Below are positions 50,921-58,836 of a stretch of DNA of 64,000 nt, one piece after another. Position 1 is the stretch's first letter. The number at the start of each line of letters is the position of its first letter. The notes under the pieces were generated by a model. It was not told where the DNA came from and ran no database searches. It was given only the letters and a program-made list of their open reading frames with translations. The stretch is from Chitinophaga japonensis (GTDB lineage: Bacteria; Bacteroidota; Bacteroidia; Chitinophagales; Chitinophagaceae). A program made the translations under genes and the position numbers. The stretch is from the NCBI RefSeq assembly GCF_007830125.1, contig NZ_VLLG01000005.1, positions 124,001 through 188,000 on the forward strand, in the 5' to 3' direction.

Positions 50921-52192
50921 ATGTATAGCCGCTCACCCAAAAAGCCGTTCACTTATATCAAACAGATACTGCTGCTCCCATTCCTCCTGCTGCCATGCTG
51001 GGTGGCGGGGCAACAAAAGGAAACGGACCTGCAGAAGCGGAGATATTATGAAGAGGAGGAAGACTCCGTATTAAAACGGGATATTATCGGGATATTAAAG
51101 CACACATTCCACATTAAGCGGGGAAATGTCCCCAAAAAAAGCGACAACGGGAAAATATACTATTCCCTGATACCGGTGCCCACCAATATACCCGGGGGCG
51201 GCACGGCGCTGATCACTTCTACCAATGCGGCCTTTTACCTGGGCCCCCGGCGCAGCACCTTCCTGTCCAACGTATCGTTCTCCCCTTCCTTCTCCTTTAG
51301 CGGGCGCTTTTCTTTTTCCTTCCATTCCAACCTGTGGCTGGAAGGCAACCAGCATAATATCACAGGCGACATGCGCTTTATCGTGAACCCGCAATATACC
51401 TGGGGACTGGGCAAAGGTGTGCCGGATAATGAAAAGCAACTGCTGGACAACAACTACGTGCGCTTTTACCAGACCTTTATGCGCAAGATCGGGCCACGGC
51501 TGCTAGCGGGACTGGGCTACCACCTGGACTGGCATTACTCCATAGAGCTAAAGAACAACGACTCCATGTACCTGCCCACTTTTGTAAAATACCGGTACGG
51601 CACGGAGCCAGGCAGCCACTCCCTCTCATCCGGTATCTCCCTGAACCTCCTGAAGGACAGCCGGCAAAACTCCATCAACCCGCAGTCCGGGTACTATGCC
51701 AATGCCGTGCTGCGCCTGAACCCGCGCTTCCTGGGCAGCGATGACTACTGGTCTTCCCTGTACGTGGACTACCGGAAATATTTTCATTTCGGACCTTCCT
51801 GGCAACAGCATGTGCTGGCCTTATGGGGGTATTACTGGACGGTGCTGGGCAACAAAACCCCGTACCTGGACCTGCCCAGCATTGGATGGGAACCTAATAA
51901 CCGGAGTGGCCGGGGCATCGAGCAAAACCGTTACCGGGGCAAAGGGCTTTTTAATCTGGAGGCGGAATACCGGCGGGATATTACGGCCGACGGCCTGCTG
52001 GGCTTTACCGTTTTTGTGAACATGAATACCGTTACGCAACCGGATAAATACCGGTTCACCGGTTTCCATCCGGCAGCCGGCGCAGGCCTGCGCATCAAGT
52101 TCAACAAGCGCTCCAATACGAATATTGCGCTGGACTTTGGCATCAGCCGGCACGACCGGATATTTTACATTAACCTGGGAGAAGCATTCTAA
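50921..52192 (+). CDS. Omp85/BamA-like outer-membrane beta barrel
   Basis: 423 residues, signal peptide (1-31, ILLLPFLLLPCWVAGQ), a short proline/charged linker, then a C-terminal 16-strand-type barrel of the bacterial surface antigen (Omp85) kind ending in EAF. Seen are LRLNPRFLGSDDYWSSLYVDYRKYFHF and the RGKGLFNLEAEYRRDI motif that corresponds to the (V/I)RG(F/Y) signature of loop 6. POTRA domains are absent, so it may act as a translocation barrel without its own periplasmic arms, or as part of a larger complex. Confidence 0.8.
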   Translation: MYSRSPKKPFTYIKQILLLPFLLLPCWVAGQQKETDLQKRRYYEEEEDSVLKRDIIGILKHTFHIKRGNVPKKSDNGKIYYSLIPVPTNIPGGGTALITSTNAAFYLGPRRSTFLSNVSFSPSFSFSGRFSFSFHSNLWLEGNQHNITGDMRFIVNPQYTWGLGKGVPDNEKQLLDNNYVRFYQTFMRKIGPRLLAGLGYHLDWHYSIELKNNDSMYLPTFVKYRYGTEPGSHSLSSGISLNLLKDSRQNSINPQSGYYANAVLRLNPRFLGSDDYWSSLYVDYRKYFHFGPSWQQHVLALWGYYWTVLGNKTPYLDLPSIGWEPNNRSGRGIEQNRYRGKGLFNLEAEYRRDITADGLLGFTVFVNMNTVTQPDKYRFTGFHPAAGAGLRIKFNKRSNTNIALDFGISRHDRIFYINLGEAF

Positions 52193-52214
52193 CAATGCGA
52201 GGCTGCATTCCTGC

Positions 52215-52475
52215 TTAATAAGTTGGCTCGATGGTAGGCGCCCTGGCTTCTTCTACCTCCAGGCACCTTCCTTCTACGTTCCTTCCCTGTAGTTCTTTCA
52301 TAGCGGTCATTGCTTCGTCATCCTGCTGCATGGTCACAAATCCAAAGCCACGCGAAGCACCGGTGAACCTGTCGGAAATAACCCTGCAGGAAACCACAGG
52401 ACCATATTCGGAAAACAACTTTTTCAGGTGATCTGCTGTAATGTGTGACATTAAATTTGATACATACAGGTTCAT
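52215..52475 (-). CDS. RRM-type RNA-binding protein
   Basis: 86 residues, essentially one RNA-recognition motif: RNP2 LYVSNL near the start, RNP1 RGFGFVTM around residues 43-50, with the usual beta-alpha-beta order (LFSEYGPVVSCRVISDRFTG). Small glycine-poor RRM proteins of this type are abundant cold-shock/RNA-chaperone factors in Bacteroidota and cyanobacteria. The downstream region 52476-52698 before the next gene contains no supportable gene. Confidence 0.93.
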   Translation of the reverse strand: MNLYVSNLMSHITADHLKKLFSEYGPVVSCRVISDRFTGASRGFGFVTMQQDDEAMTAMKELQGRNVEGRCLEVEEARAPTIEPTY

Positions 52476-52698
52476 AGTACACTAATTTAAGAAATGAACA
52501 AATGGCCGGTCTTGTGTTACTTTACCACTCTTTGTATAGGAATGTATGATGGCCGGAACATGCACTTGCCGGCAGTTAGCTGTCAGAAACCAGCTATAAG
52601 AAAAGCATCCAGTAAATGGCTATGACATCCTAAAGGTACGGATAATCTTTTTAACCGGCCATGTTGTTTTGAATGCTCGGCCTGCCTGTACGTGGCAG

Positions 52699-52706
52699 TA
52701 TTTTTG
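52699..52706 (+). promoter_or_regulatory. Candidate -7 element (TATTTTTG)
   Basis: Exact TAnnTTTG, 25 nt before the ATG at 52731. A TTTTG at 52667-52671 lies 27 nt upstream, slightly farther than usual for a -33 box. Confidence 0.45.
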
Positions 52707-52730
52707 TGGCGCATGCACCAAAAGAACGAT

Positions 52731-53195
52731 ATGGAAACCGGCATCACCGCTACCATTACCGTACAAACCCCGCCGGAGAACGCCTTCCGGGTATTTACCG
52801 GTCAACTGGCCTACTGGTGGCCCAAAGCATATACCTGGAGCCAGGACAAACTGGAACATATAGAGATTGAACCACGGGAGGGTGGAAAATGTTATGAAAC
52901 AGGGCCACATCATTTCCGCTGCGACTGGGGCCGTGTACTGTCTGTGCGCCCGCCTTCCGCTATTACTTTTACCTGGCAGATCAGCCCGGCCCGTGTACCG
53001 GAACCGGACCCGGGCAAAGCAGGTAAAGTAAGCGTCAACTTTGAGCCCGCCGGAAACAATGCTACTACCGTAAAACTGGTGCACAGCGGTTTTGACCGCT
53101 ACGGCGAGGGCTGGGAAGACTATACAGCCGCCATGGGCAGCGAACAGGGTTGGCCCTACATACTACAGGCGTTTAAGGATGCAGTGGAGCGTTAA
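52731..53195 (+). CDS. SRPBCC domain protein
   Basis: 154 residues of the SRPBCC/AHSA1 superfamily: TGITATITVQTPPENAFRVFTGQLAYWWPKAYTW, IEIEPREGGKCYETG, WGRVLSVRPPSAITFTWQI, TTVKLVHSGFDRYGEGWEDYTAAMGSEQGWPYILQAF. The ATG at 52731 is supported by a -7 element at a normal distance; earlier in-frame ATGs at 52692 and 52713 would lie inside or on top of the promoter. Role unknown, likely ligand binding. Confidence 0.85.
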   Translation: METGITATITVQTPPENAFRVFTGQLAYWWPKAYTWSQDKLEHIEIEPREGGKCYETGPHHFRCDWGRVLSVRPPSAITFTWQISPARVPEPDPGKAGKVSVNFEPAGNNATTVKLVHSGFDRYGEGWEDYTAAMGSEQGWPYILQAFKDAVER

Positions 53196-53236
53196 CCTGT
53201 TACTACGCTTATGAATTAACTATTAAAATAACGCTT

Positions 53237-53827
53237 ATGAAAACGAAACAACTATTCCTTTTGTCCGCCCTTTGCCTGCTGGCGGGCAATAGCCTCTTTG
53301 CACAGGATCGCCGCCACGAGATCAGCCTGGGTTACGGGCTGGGCACTACGAGCGATTTCCTGGATGCCTTTTCCGATGTGCTCGCCACCGCTGTAAGCGG
53401 CGGGGAGATCAGCCAGGATAATGAGAACTATTCCGGCGCCGTGCATCTCTCATACAAATACCTGGTGATGGGGCGGCTGGGAGTGGGCGGCACATTGGTG
53501 TATGAGCATGCCAACGCGGACGCCTGGCAGGACGGCGTGCACACCGGCCGTATCAAAAGGGACTATTACACCATTGCCGCAGAAGTGGACTACCGTTATG
53601 TGCGGCGCCCCTTCTTCACCCTGTACTCCGGCCTGGGTCTGGGCTATACCTCCCATAATGAAAAGTACCAGCCGGGCGGCGGTGCGGAATCATCGGAAAG
53701 CACAGGGCATTTCAATTTCCAGGTCACCGGCATCGGGGCTCGGTTTGGCGCCCGTGTGGGCGGCTTTGCGGAAGCCGGCTTTGGCTATAAGGGACTGTTC
53801 TGCGTAGGCGCCTATGCCCGGTTTTAA
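53237..53827 (+). CDS. Small outer-membrane beta-barrel protein
   Basis: 196 residues with signal peptide (1-22, LFLLSALCLLAGNSLFAQ), then an eight-strand-type barrel (HEISLGYGLGTTSDFLDAF, YKYLVMGRLGVGGTLVYEH, FTLYSGLGLGYTS) ending in the classical F residue (CVGAYARF). Resembles the OmpW/OprF-size outer-membrane barrel family. A hairpin terminator follows. Confidence 0.75.
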   Translation: MKTKQLFLLSALCLLAGNSLFAQDRRHEISLGYGLGTTSDFLDAFSDVLATAVSGGEISQDNENYSGAVHLSYKYLVMGRLGVGGTLVYEHANADAWQDGVHTGRIKRDYYTIAAEVDYRYVRRPFFTLYSGLGLGYTSHNEKYQPGGGAESSESTGHFNFQVTGIGARFGARVGGFAEAGFGYKGLFCVGAYARF

Positions 53828-53830
53828 GGC

Positions 53831-53861
53831 ATAGTGAAATTCGTGTAAATTTCACTATTTT
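53831..53861 (+). terminator. AT-rich hairpin terminator
   Basis: 11-bp stem ATAGTGAAATT (53831-53841) with 53848-53858, 6-nt loop, followed by only four T. Placed 4 nt after the barrel gene stop. Weak but well positioned. Confidence 0.6.
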
Positions 53862-53882
53862 AACCAGCCTAAACCACTACCC

Positions 53883-54803
53883 ATGAACACGTCAAGAAGA
53901 GACTTCCTGAAAAAAGGCGCCGTGGCGCTGGCAGGCAGCGCCCTGCTGCCGGGCGCCGGCAGGCTGCTGGCCACCGCAAAGATCAAAGCCATCACCGGCG
54001 TACAGTTGTACTCCGTGCGCGATGATATGAAGCGGGACCCTGCCGGCACCCTGCAGCAAATAGCCGGTATGGGATATAAGTACGTGGAACATGCCAACTA
54101 CGTGAACCGCAAATTTTACGGCTGGGCGCCCAAAGCATTCAAACAGCGGCTGGACGACCTGGGTCTGCTGATGCCCAGCGGCCATACGGTGATGGCTAAA
54201 CGGCATTGGGATGCAGCAAAGAAGGATTTTACAGATGAATGGAAATACACCGTGGAAGATGCCGCCACCGTGGGTCAGCAATATGTGATCAGCCCCTGGC
54301 TGGACGAAGAGCTGCGCAAAACCTACGACGGCTTCATGGCCTATATGGACGTGTTCAACAAAAGCGGGGAGCTGTGTAAAAAGTCAGGCATGAAGTTCGG
54401 CTATCATAACCACGACTTTGAATTCAGCGTAAAGCTGAACGGCCGGCAGCTCTTCGACCTGATGCTGGAAAACACCGATCCCTCCCTGGTGGCCCAGCAA
54501 CTGGATATCGGCAATATGTACCATGCCGGCGGCATTGCGCTGGATATAGTAAAAAAATACCCCGGCCGTTTTGAGCTGATGCATGTAAAGGATGAGATCA
54601 AATCAACCAAAGGTGAAATGGGCGGAGACTATGAAAGCACAGTGCTGGGCAAGGGCGTGATCCCGGTAAAAGAAGTGATAGACCTGGGCAAAAAGTCCGG
54701 CGGCACCACGCACTTTATTATAGAGCAGGAGTCCTACCAGGGCAAAACGCCGTTGGAATGCGTGAAGGAAGACCTGCACATGATGCAGCAATGGGGGTAT
54801 TAA
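53883..54803 (+). CDS. Exported sugar isomerase/epimerase-like TIM barrel
   Basis: 306 residues. A Tat signal is clear: SRRDFLKKGAVALAGSALLPGAG, with the twin Arg. The mature protein is a xylose-isomerase-like TIM barrel (AP endonuclease 2 superfamily): IKAITGVQLYSVRDDMKRDP, GYHNHDFEFSV, LDIGNMYHAGG, HVKDEI, and the late Glu in HFIIEQES. Such proteins isomerise or epimerise sugars and are common in Bacteroidota saccharolytic loci. Start ATG at 53883. Convergent with the SDR gene. Confidence 0.9.
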   Translation: MNTSRRDFLKKGAVALAGSALLPGAGRLLATAKIKAITGVQLYSVRDDMKRDPAGTLQQIAGMGYKYVEHANYVNRKFYGWAPKAFKQRLDDLGLLMPSGHTVMAKRHWDAAKKDFTDEWKYTVEDAATVGQQYVISPWLDEELRKTYDGFMAYMDVFNKSGELCKKSGMKFGYHNHDFEFSVKLNGRQLFDLMLENTDPSLVAQQLDIGNMYHAGGIALDIVKKYPGRFELMHVKDEIKSTKGEMGGDYESTVLGKGVIPVKEVIDLGKKSGGTTHFIIEQESYQGKTPLECVKEDLHMMQQWGY

Positions 54804-54815
54804 ACCCTCCATTGC

Positions 54816-55418
54816 TTATTCATATACCCGTATCACCTGCCCGTTGATCACTCCTTCCACGCTCTTCAGGTAGGCGTTCACCAGTTTCTGCATCGGCACC
54901 GGGTTAAAGCCCGGAAAGAGGTGGCCAATGGCGGCATAGGAATCCGCCGCCAGTCCCGGGCTTACGACGTTGATCCGCAGGTTCCTTTGCAGTTCCGCAG
55001 CAGCCGCCATCCCAAAGCTGTGTATGGCCCCGCTTACAACGGATGCAGCGGCAGTACCGCGCGCCGGCTCATCCGCCAGAATGCCGGAGGTTAGCGTAAA
55101 AGATCCCCTATCATTCAGGTAATGCTGCCCGATAAGCACGAGGTTCACCTGCCCCAGCAACTTACTCCGGATATCCGGCAGCAGGCTTTCCTCCCTCAGC
55201 GTTTGAAAGCTTTCCATGTGGGAGGAGCCGGCGGTAACAATACAGGCATCCAGCGCCGGCGCCTGTTTGAACAGGTGCTCAATGGAGGCGGCATCGGCAA
55301 TGTCCACCTGCAGGTTGCCGCTGCTGCGGCCCGCGGTGATCACCTCATGCCGGACCTCCAGGGCTGCTTTTACCTGCCTGCCGATGGCGCCGGTAGCGCC
55401 TACCAGGAGAATTTTCAT
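54816..55418 (-). CDS. Short-chain dehydrogenase without YxxxK
   Basis: 200-residue Rossmann protein of the SDR superfamily: the cofactor loop is GATGAIGRQV with an Arg after beta-2 (TAGRSSGNLQVDIADAAS), implying NADPH. The catalytic Tyr-x3-Lys is missing: the helix reads AASVVSGAIHSFGMAAAAELQ, while the Ser in TSGILAD remains. This matches a known SDR branch with degenerate active site, so the reaction is uncertain. It starts 11 nt after the quinone-reductase stop, same strand. Confidence 0.85.
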   Translation of the reverse strand: MKILLVGATGAIGRQVKAALEVRHEVITAGRSSGNLQVDIADAASIEHLFKQAPALDACIVTAGSSHMESFQTLREESLLPDIRSKLLGQVNLVLIGQHYLNDRGSFTLTSGILADEPARGTAAASVVSGAIHSFGMAAAAELQRNLRINVVSPGLAADSYAAIGHLFPGFNPVPMQKLVNAYLKSVEGVINGQVIRVYE

Positions 55419-55429
55419 ATGTGATCAGT

Positions 55430-56098
55430 TTAGTAAGCACCTACAGTAAAAACCGGTTCATTCACAATATCGCGCAGGCGCTGCTGCCAGTTGTCCAGTT
55501 CCTGCCGGCGGCCGTCCTCCGTCATCCTGGCCGGGCCATACACTACCTGCGGAGGCAGTACGGAAAAGCCGTTGAACTCAAGTATGCCGCGATGCAAGGG
55601 GCGCAGTATCCCGGCCAGGTCACCATGTAAACCTCCCTCAATATAGGTTTCTTCCGCTCCGCCGGTCGTGAGGCTTAGCATGGCCTTCTTGCCATTCGAA
55701 ATACCGTTCTCATAAAAATGCCCGTTCCCATACATACGGCCCATGGCAAACACCCGGTCCACCCAACCTTTAAGGATGGCCGGTACACTAAACCACCACA
55801 GCGGGAACTGCCAGATCATCAGGTCGCACCATTCCACTTTCTGCTGTTCCGCGTCGATGAACGATGCAAAGCCATTCACCTCCGTAGCGTGCACCTCTTC
55901 CAACTGCTGTTTGAAGAATGCCGGGTTATGCACGCTGGTAAAGTTAGCACGGTCGGAAACAGGATCAAACTGCATGGCGTACAGGTCGGAGGTCTGCACC
56001 TGGTGACCGGCGGCTGTCAGCGCCTCTACGGCGGCTTTAAACATGGCATTGTTCATGCTTTTGGGCTCCGGGTGCGCATATACGATTAACACATTCAT
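55430..56098 (-). CDS. NAD(P)H:quinone oxidoreductase (flavodoxin-like)
   Basis: 222 residues, flavodoxin-like fold (MdaB/KefF/NQO1-type): VLIVYAHPEPKSMNNAMFKAAVEAL, DLMIWQFPLWWFSVPAILKGWVDRVFAMGRMYG, KKAMLSLTTGGAEETY. It would reduce quinones by two electrons with FAD/FMN and NAD(P)H, protecting against redox cycling. It is the first gene of the pair with the SDR and faces an HxlR regulator across a 96-nt region with a palindromic promoter, the usual arrangement for HxlR/QorR-controlled quinone reductases. Confidence 0.92.
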   Translation of the reverse strand: MNVLIVYAHPEPKSMNNAMFKAAVEALTAAGHQVQTSDLYAMQFDPVSDRANFTSVHNPAFFKQQLEEVHATEVNGFASFIDAEQQKVEWCDLMIWQFPLWWFSVPAILKGWVDRVFAMGRMYGNGHFYENGISNGKKAMLSLTTGGAEETYIEGGLHGDLAGILRPLHRGILEFNGFSVLPPQVVYGPARMTEDGRRQELDNWQQRLRDIVNEPVFTVGAY

Positions 56099-56122
56099 AG
56101 TAGTATTATTTTATTAACCGGG

Positions 56123-56152
56123 GCAAAATTATCCTCATATGGTTAATTTTGC
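56123..56152. promoter_or_regulatory. Palindrome with two divergent -7 elements
   Basis: GCAAAATTATCC (56123-56134), 6-nt spacer, GGTTAATTTTGC (56141-56152): 12-bp arms with one mismatch. The right arm holds TAATTTTG on the plus strand (56144-56151, exact TAnnTTTG, 43 nt before the hxlR start) and the left arm holds the same on the minus strand (56124-56131, 25 nt before the quinone-reductase start). A second shorter repeat ATTAACC/GGTTAAT (56113-56119/56141-56147) overlaps. One regulator on this site could control both genes. Confidence 0.68.
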
Positions 56153-56194
56153 AGCGAGGCAACCCGTTGTACGCCACACACAAAAATGTAAGTA

Positions 56195-56560
56195 ATGGCA
56201 AAGAGAAAGATGACGTCTACGAACAGCATTAACCGCGAAAAACTGAATGACCTTTGCGGCATGGAATACGCCATAGACCTGCTGGGCGGGCGCTGGAAGC
56301 TGCTGATCCTGTACAAGCTGGAAAACAGGGCGCTGCGTTTCATTGAGCTGAAAAAGATACTGCCCGGCATTACGGACCGCATGCTTACCCTGCAACTGCG
56401 GGAGCTGGAAAAGGACGGGCTGCTTCACCGCACCGTTTACCCGGAAGTGCCGCCCCGGGTAGAGTACCGGCTGACTGACAGCGCGGAAAAACTGATACCG
56501 GTGTGGAAAGCGCTGGAGCGGTGGGGTGATGCGCACAGGGAGGTGCAATTGCCTGGGTAA
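56195..56560 (+). CDS. HxlR family regulator
   Basis: 121-residue winged-helix HxlR protein: LCGMEYAIDLLGGRWKLLILYKLENRALRFIELKKIL, PGITDRMLTLQLRELEKDGL, VEYRLTDSAEKLIPVWKAL. The Cys in DLCGMEYA is the conserved one used by HypR/QorR-type members to sense electrophiles, quinones or disulphide stress. Divergent from the quinone reductase/SDR pair it probably represses. Start at 56195 or the next Met at 56210. Confidence 0.92.
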   Translation: MAKRKMTSTNSINREKLNDLCGMEYAIDLLGGRWKLLILYKLENRALRFIELKKILPGITDRMLTLQLRELEKDGLLHRTVYPEVPPRVEYRLTDSAEKLIPVWKALERWGDAHREVQLPG

Positions 56561-56567
56561 GGACAAT

Positions 56568-56597
56568 AAAAAAGCCCTGGCTCGATTGCCAGGGCTT
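56568..56597 (-). terminator. Terminator of the hicAB operon
   Basis: Perfect 10-bp stem AAGCCCTGGC (56572-56581) with 56588-56597, 6-nt loop; on the minus strand it is followed by TTTTTT. It is 37 nt after the hicB stop and also lies 12 nt after the convergent hxlR stop. Confidence 0.88.
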
Positions 56598-56633
56598 AAA
56601 GATGTCGGTGTTTGAAAGGTCCATCGCAAAAAA

Positions 56634-57014
56634 TTACTCAGCATACACATGTATGCGATTTAATTCATTCCCAATACGGTGAATTGCTTCTTCTATTTTC
56701 TTGGCTTGGCTTACAGAAGGGTGTTTAACACCTGTCACGTATTGGCGCAGCAAACTAGCATTGAGTCCTGCTAATTCAGCCACAATTGAAATTTTCAAAT
56801 AATTAAATTTCTCAAATAAAGCGGAGAGGTCATATTTACGTTCAAATTTGACGTCCTTCGGGTTTAAGCCGTGAAATTCCTTCAGGGCCTTTTTAATGTT
56901 TTCTTCTAATGTTTCAAGGTTATCCGCTTCATCGATGATCAGATTATCTTCGCAATGTACTCTTCCAAGAAAGCCTACATCTGCTTTTTCGATAATCAAT
57001 TCCATTGCATGCAT
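56634..57014 (-). CDS. hicB: HicB-type antitoxin
   Basis: 126 residues: N-terminal HicB partial-RNase-H-like domain (MELIIEKADVGFLGRVHCEDNLIID) and a C-terminal XRE/ribbon-helix-type HTH (LKISIVAELAGLNASLLRQYVTGVKHPSVSQAKKIEE) that would bind the operon promoter. Neutralises HicA. The start at 57014 has a strong Shine-Dalgarno (GGAGGAG, 6 nt spacing), unlike nearly all other genes in the window, and the coding DNA is AT-rich, so the module looks acquired. Separated from hicA by 133 nt with a hairpin at the hicA end, so the antitoxin may have its own translation and even its own promoter. Confidence 0.9.
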   Translation of the reverse strand: MHAMELIIEKADVGFLGRVHCEDNLIIDEADNLETLEENIKKALKEFHGLNPKDVKFERKYDLSALFEKFNYLKISIVAELAGLNASLLRQYVTGVKHPSVSQAKKIEEAIHRIGNELNRIHVYAE

Positions 57015-57138
57015 AATTTTCTCCTCCTTTTGATTTAGGGCAGATTTTTCAGTTTTTGGTAATAGATAAACGGTTTAGTTAATTCGAGCTTACTTTCAAA
57101 AAAATTGAAGATTCAGAATTAAGCGTTTTATATAAGGA

Positions 57139-57166
57139 GCAAGCGGGCTATTTCAGCCCCGCTTGC
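57139..57166 (-). other. Hairpin overlapping the hicA stop
   Basis: GC-rich stem (57139-57149 with 57155-57166, one bulged C) in AT-rich DNA. It contains the last codons and the stop of hicA, with the stop in the loop on the minus strand. No T tract follows, so it looks like an RNA stability or attenuation element between toxin and antitoxin rather than a simple terminator. Confidence 0.55.
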
Positions 57167-57333
57167 TTCCAAATTTCATTCAGTGTACCAGGGGGAATAT
57201 CTTTTTTCCCATGTGCAGGTACCGTAACCTTCTTTGGTTTGGTTGGGTGGACTAACTGGATATGACTACCCTTCTGTACTTTTATTATCCAACCATCTTT
57301 CTTTAAGATTGATAAAACTTCCTTGAAATGCAT
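57148..57333 (-). CDS. hicA: HicA-type mRNA interferase toxin
   Basis: 61-residue double-stranded-RNA-binding-fold toxin: FKEVLSILKKDGWIIKVQKGSHIQLVHP, with the catalytic His24 in GSH, and the conserved VTVPAHGKKDIPPGTLNEIWKQAGL. It cleaves mRNA in a translation-independent way until HicB blocks it. Toxin first, antitoxin second is the usual hicAB order. Same AT-rich, recently acquired-looking stretch as hicB. The stop lies in a hairpin. Confidence 0.93.
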   Translation of the reverse strand: MHFKEVLSILKKDGWIIKVQKGSHIQLVHPTKPKKVTVPAHGKKDIPPGTLNEIWKQAGLK

Positions 57334-57481
57334 CTGTAATTTTTTTGCTAACTATATATATCCTTTCTTCCAAAAACATAGACAGCAGATCATCCAATGC
57401 ATAACATGCACTTCATGCCGGCCCTGGTTTTTCTGCAGTAGCGACCAAAGCCGATTTCCAATATTTCAAAGAACCTTATCA

Positions 57482-57503
57482 AAGGTAACAAAATTGTTAC
57501 CTT
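57482..57503. promoter_or_regulatory. Palindrome AAGGTAACAA-N2-TTGTTACCTT
   Basis: Perfect 10-bp arms, 2-nt spacer, in the 183-nt gap between the MFS gene and hicA, 14 nt downstream of the MFS stop and 149 nt upstream of hicA. Could be an operator of hicAB (HicB-type binding palindromes are common), a weak MFS terminator, or both. Nothing else is supportable in 57334-57516. Confidence 0.5.
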
Positions 57504-57516
57504 CCGCCAAATTTTT

Positions 57517-58737
57517 TTATTCTTTTACCTCCCCATTCCTCCTGTAACTATACACCGTCAGCACCCCGCCCAGCAGCACGATCAGCGCACCTATCCACGG
57601 CGTAGCCCCCAGCCCCAACGCTGCATGGTCTACTACAAAACCACCCACATAAGCGCCAATGGCCACACCCAGGTTAAAAGCAGAGATGTTCAGGGAGGAC
57701 GATATGTCTTCCGTGCCCGGCAGGTATTTTTCCGCCAGTTGCACAATGTACAATTGCAGTCCCGGCACATTGGCAAAGGATAACAGGCCCATGGCAAACA
57801 GGGTGATAACAGCCGGCGCCTGGTAATGAACGGTGAATGTGAACAGCAGCAACACCAGCGCCTGCAGCATAAACAGGCGGATCAGCACCCGGGCCGGGTT
57901 GATGTTGGCCACCTTCCCTCCTATCATATTGCCCAGTGCAATAGCCACGCCGTAGACCAGCAGCAGCCAGCCCACCGCGCCGGCGGAAAAACCGCTGATC
58001 TTTTCCAGCAGCGTAGCCAGGTAGGTAAAGGTCACGAAAGTGCCGCCGTAACCCAAGGCCGTAATGGCCAGCACCAGCAATATGGGCCCGCTTCTCACTA
58101 CCTGCAACTGGTCCTTCAGCCGCAGCGGCGGACCTTGTTTAAGATTCCCGGGCAGGAGCAGCAGGGTGGCAAAGAAACCGATCACGCCCAGCAAGGCCAC
58201 GCCCACAAACGTAGCGCGCCAGCCAAAATGCTGCCCGATGAAAGTACCCAGCGGCACGCCGGCAATAATGGCGATGGTAAGCCCGGCAAACATAATGGCA
58301 ATGGCCGTGGCCTTCTTATCGGGCGCTACCAGTGTGGCGGCAATGGTGGCGCCCACGCCGAAGAAAACGGCATGCGCAAAACCGGAAATGAACCTGGCCG
58401 CCAGCAGGGCGGCAAAACTGGGCGCCAGGGCGGAAGCAATATGCCCCGCAATGAAAAGTCCCATCAATCCCACCAGCAAAGGCTTCCGGGGCAGCTTACC
58501 CGTCAGCACGGTGAGTATGGGACCGCCAAGGGCCACGCCCATCGCATAAATGCTGACCAGCAGGCCGGAGGACGATATGCTTACGTGCAGGCTTTGTGCA
58601 ATAGTGGGCAAGATGCCTACCGCCACAAATTCCGTGGTGCCAATGGCAAACGCGCTGATGGTGAGCGCCCACAATGCCGCGGGCAATCCTTTCCTGGCGC
58701 GGGTTTCCGCAACAGGCATACTTGTTACTACATCCAT
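57517..58737 (-). CDS. MFS efflux transporter (AraJ/YdhP-like)
   Basis: 406 residues with 12 transmembrane helices, DHA1-type major facilitator: LWALTISAFAIGTTEFVAVGILPTIAQSL in helix 1, LTGKLPRKPLLVGLMGLF in loop 2-3, the motif-C-like segment AGVPLGTFIGQHFGWRATF. Exports sugars, drugs or metabolites; AraJ/YdhP members are promiscuous. Divergent from a LysR-type gene across 99 nt with an operator-like inverted repeat, the usual arrangement for a regulated exporter. Confidence 0.88.
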   Translation of the reverse strand: MDVVTSMPVAETRARKGLPAALWALTISAFAIGTTEFVAVGILPTIAQSLHVSISSSGLLVSIYAMGVALGGPILTVLTGKLPRKPLLVGLMGLFIAGHIASALAPSFAALLAARFISGFAHAVFFGVGATIAATLVAPDKKATAIAIMFAGLTIAIIAGVPLGTFIGQHFGWRATFVGVALLGVIGFFATLLLLPGNLKQGPPLRLKDQLQVVRSGPILLVLAITALGYGGTFVTFTYLATLLEKISGFSAGAVGWLLLVYGVAIALGNMIGGKVANINPARVLIRLFMLQALVLLLFTFTVHYQAPAVITLFAMGLLSFANVPGLQLYIVQLAEKYLPGTEDISSSLNISAFNLGVAIGAYVGGFVVDHAALGLGATPWIGALIVLLGGVLTVYSYRRNGEVKE

Positions 58738-58780
58738 ATGCTAAAAGTTTTTGTATTGCGGGAACAAAACTACCGGCATC

Positions 58781-58816
58781 TTAACTATTAGCATAATAAG
58801 TTAAATGATATATTTG
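58781..58816. promoter_or_regulatory. LysR-type operator and -7 element
   Basis: Inverted repeat TTAACT (58781-58786) N12 AGTTAA (58799-58804), with the T-N11-A spacing loosely respected, plus an exact TAnnTTTG (TATATTTG, 58809-58816) 20 nt before the LysR start. Typical of LysR autoregulation and divergent control of the MFS gene. Confidence 0.55.
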
Positions 58817-58836
58817 CATCATTAAAATAATAGATT

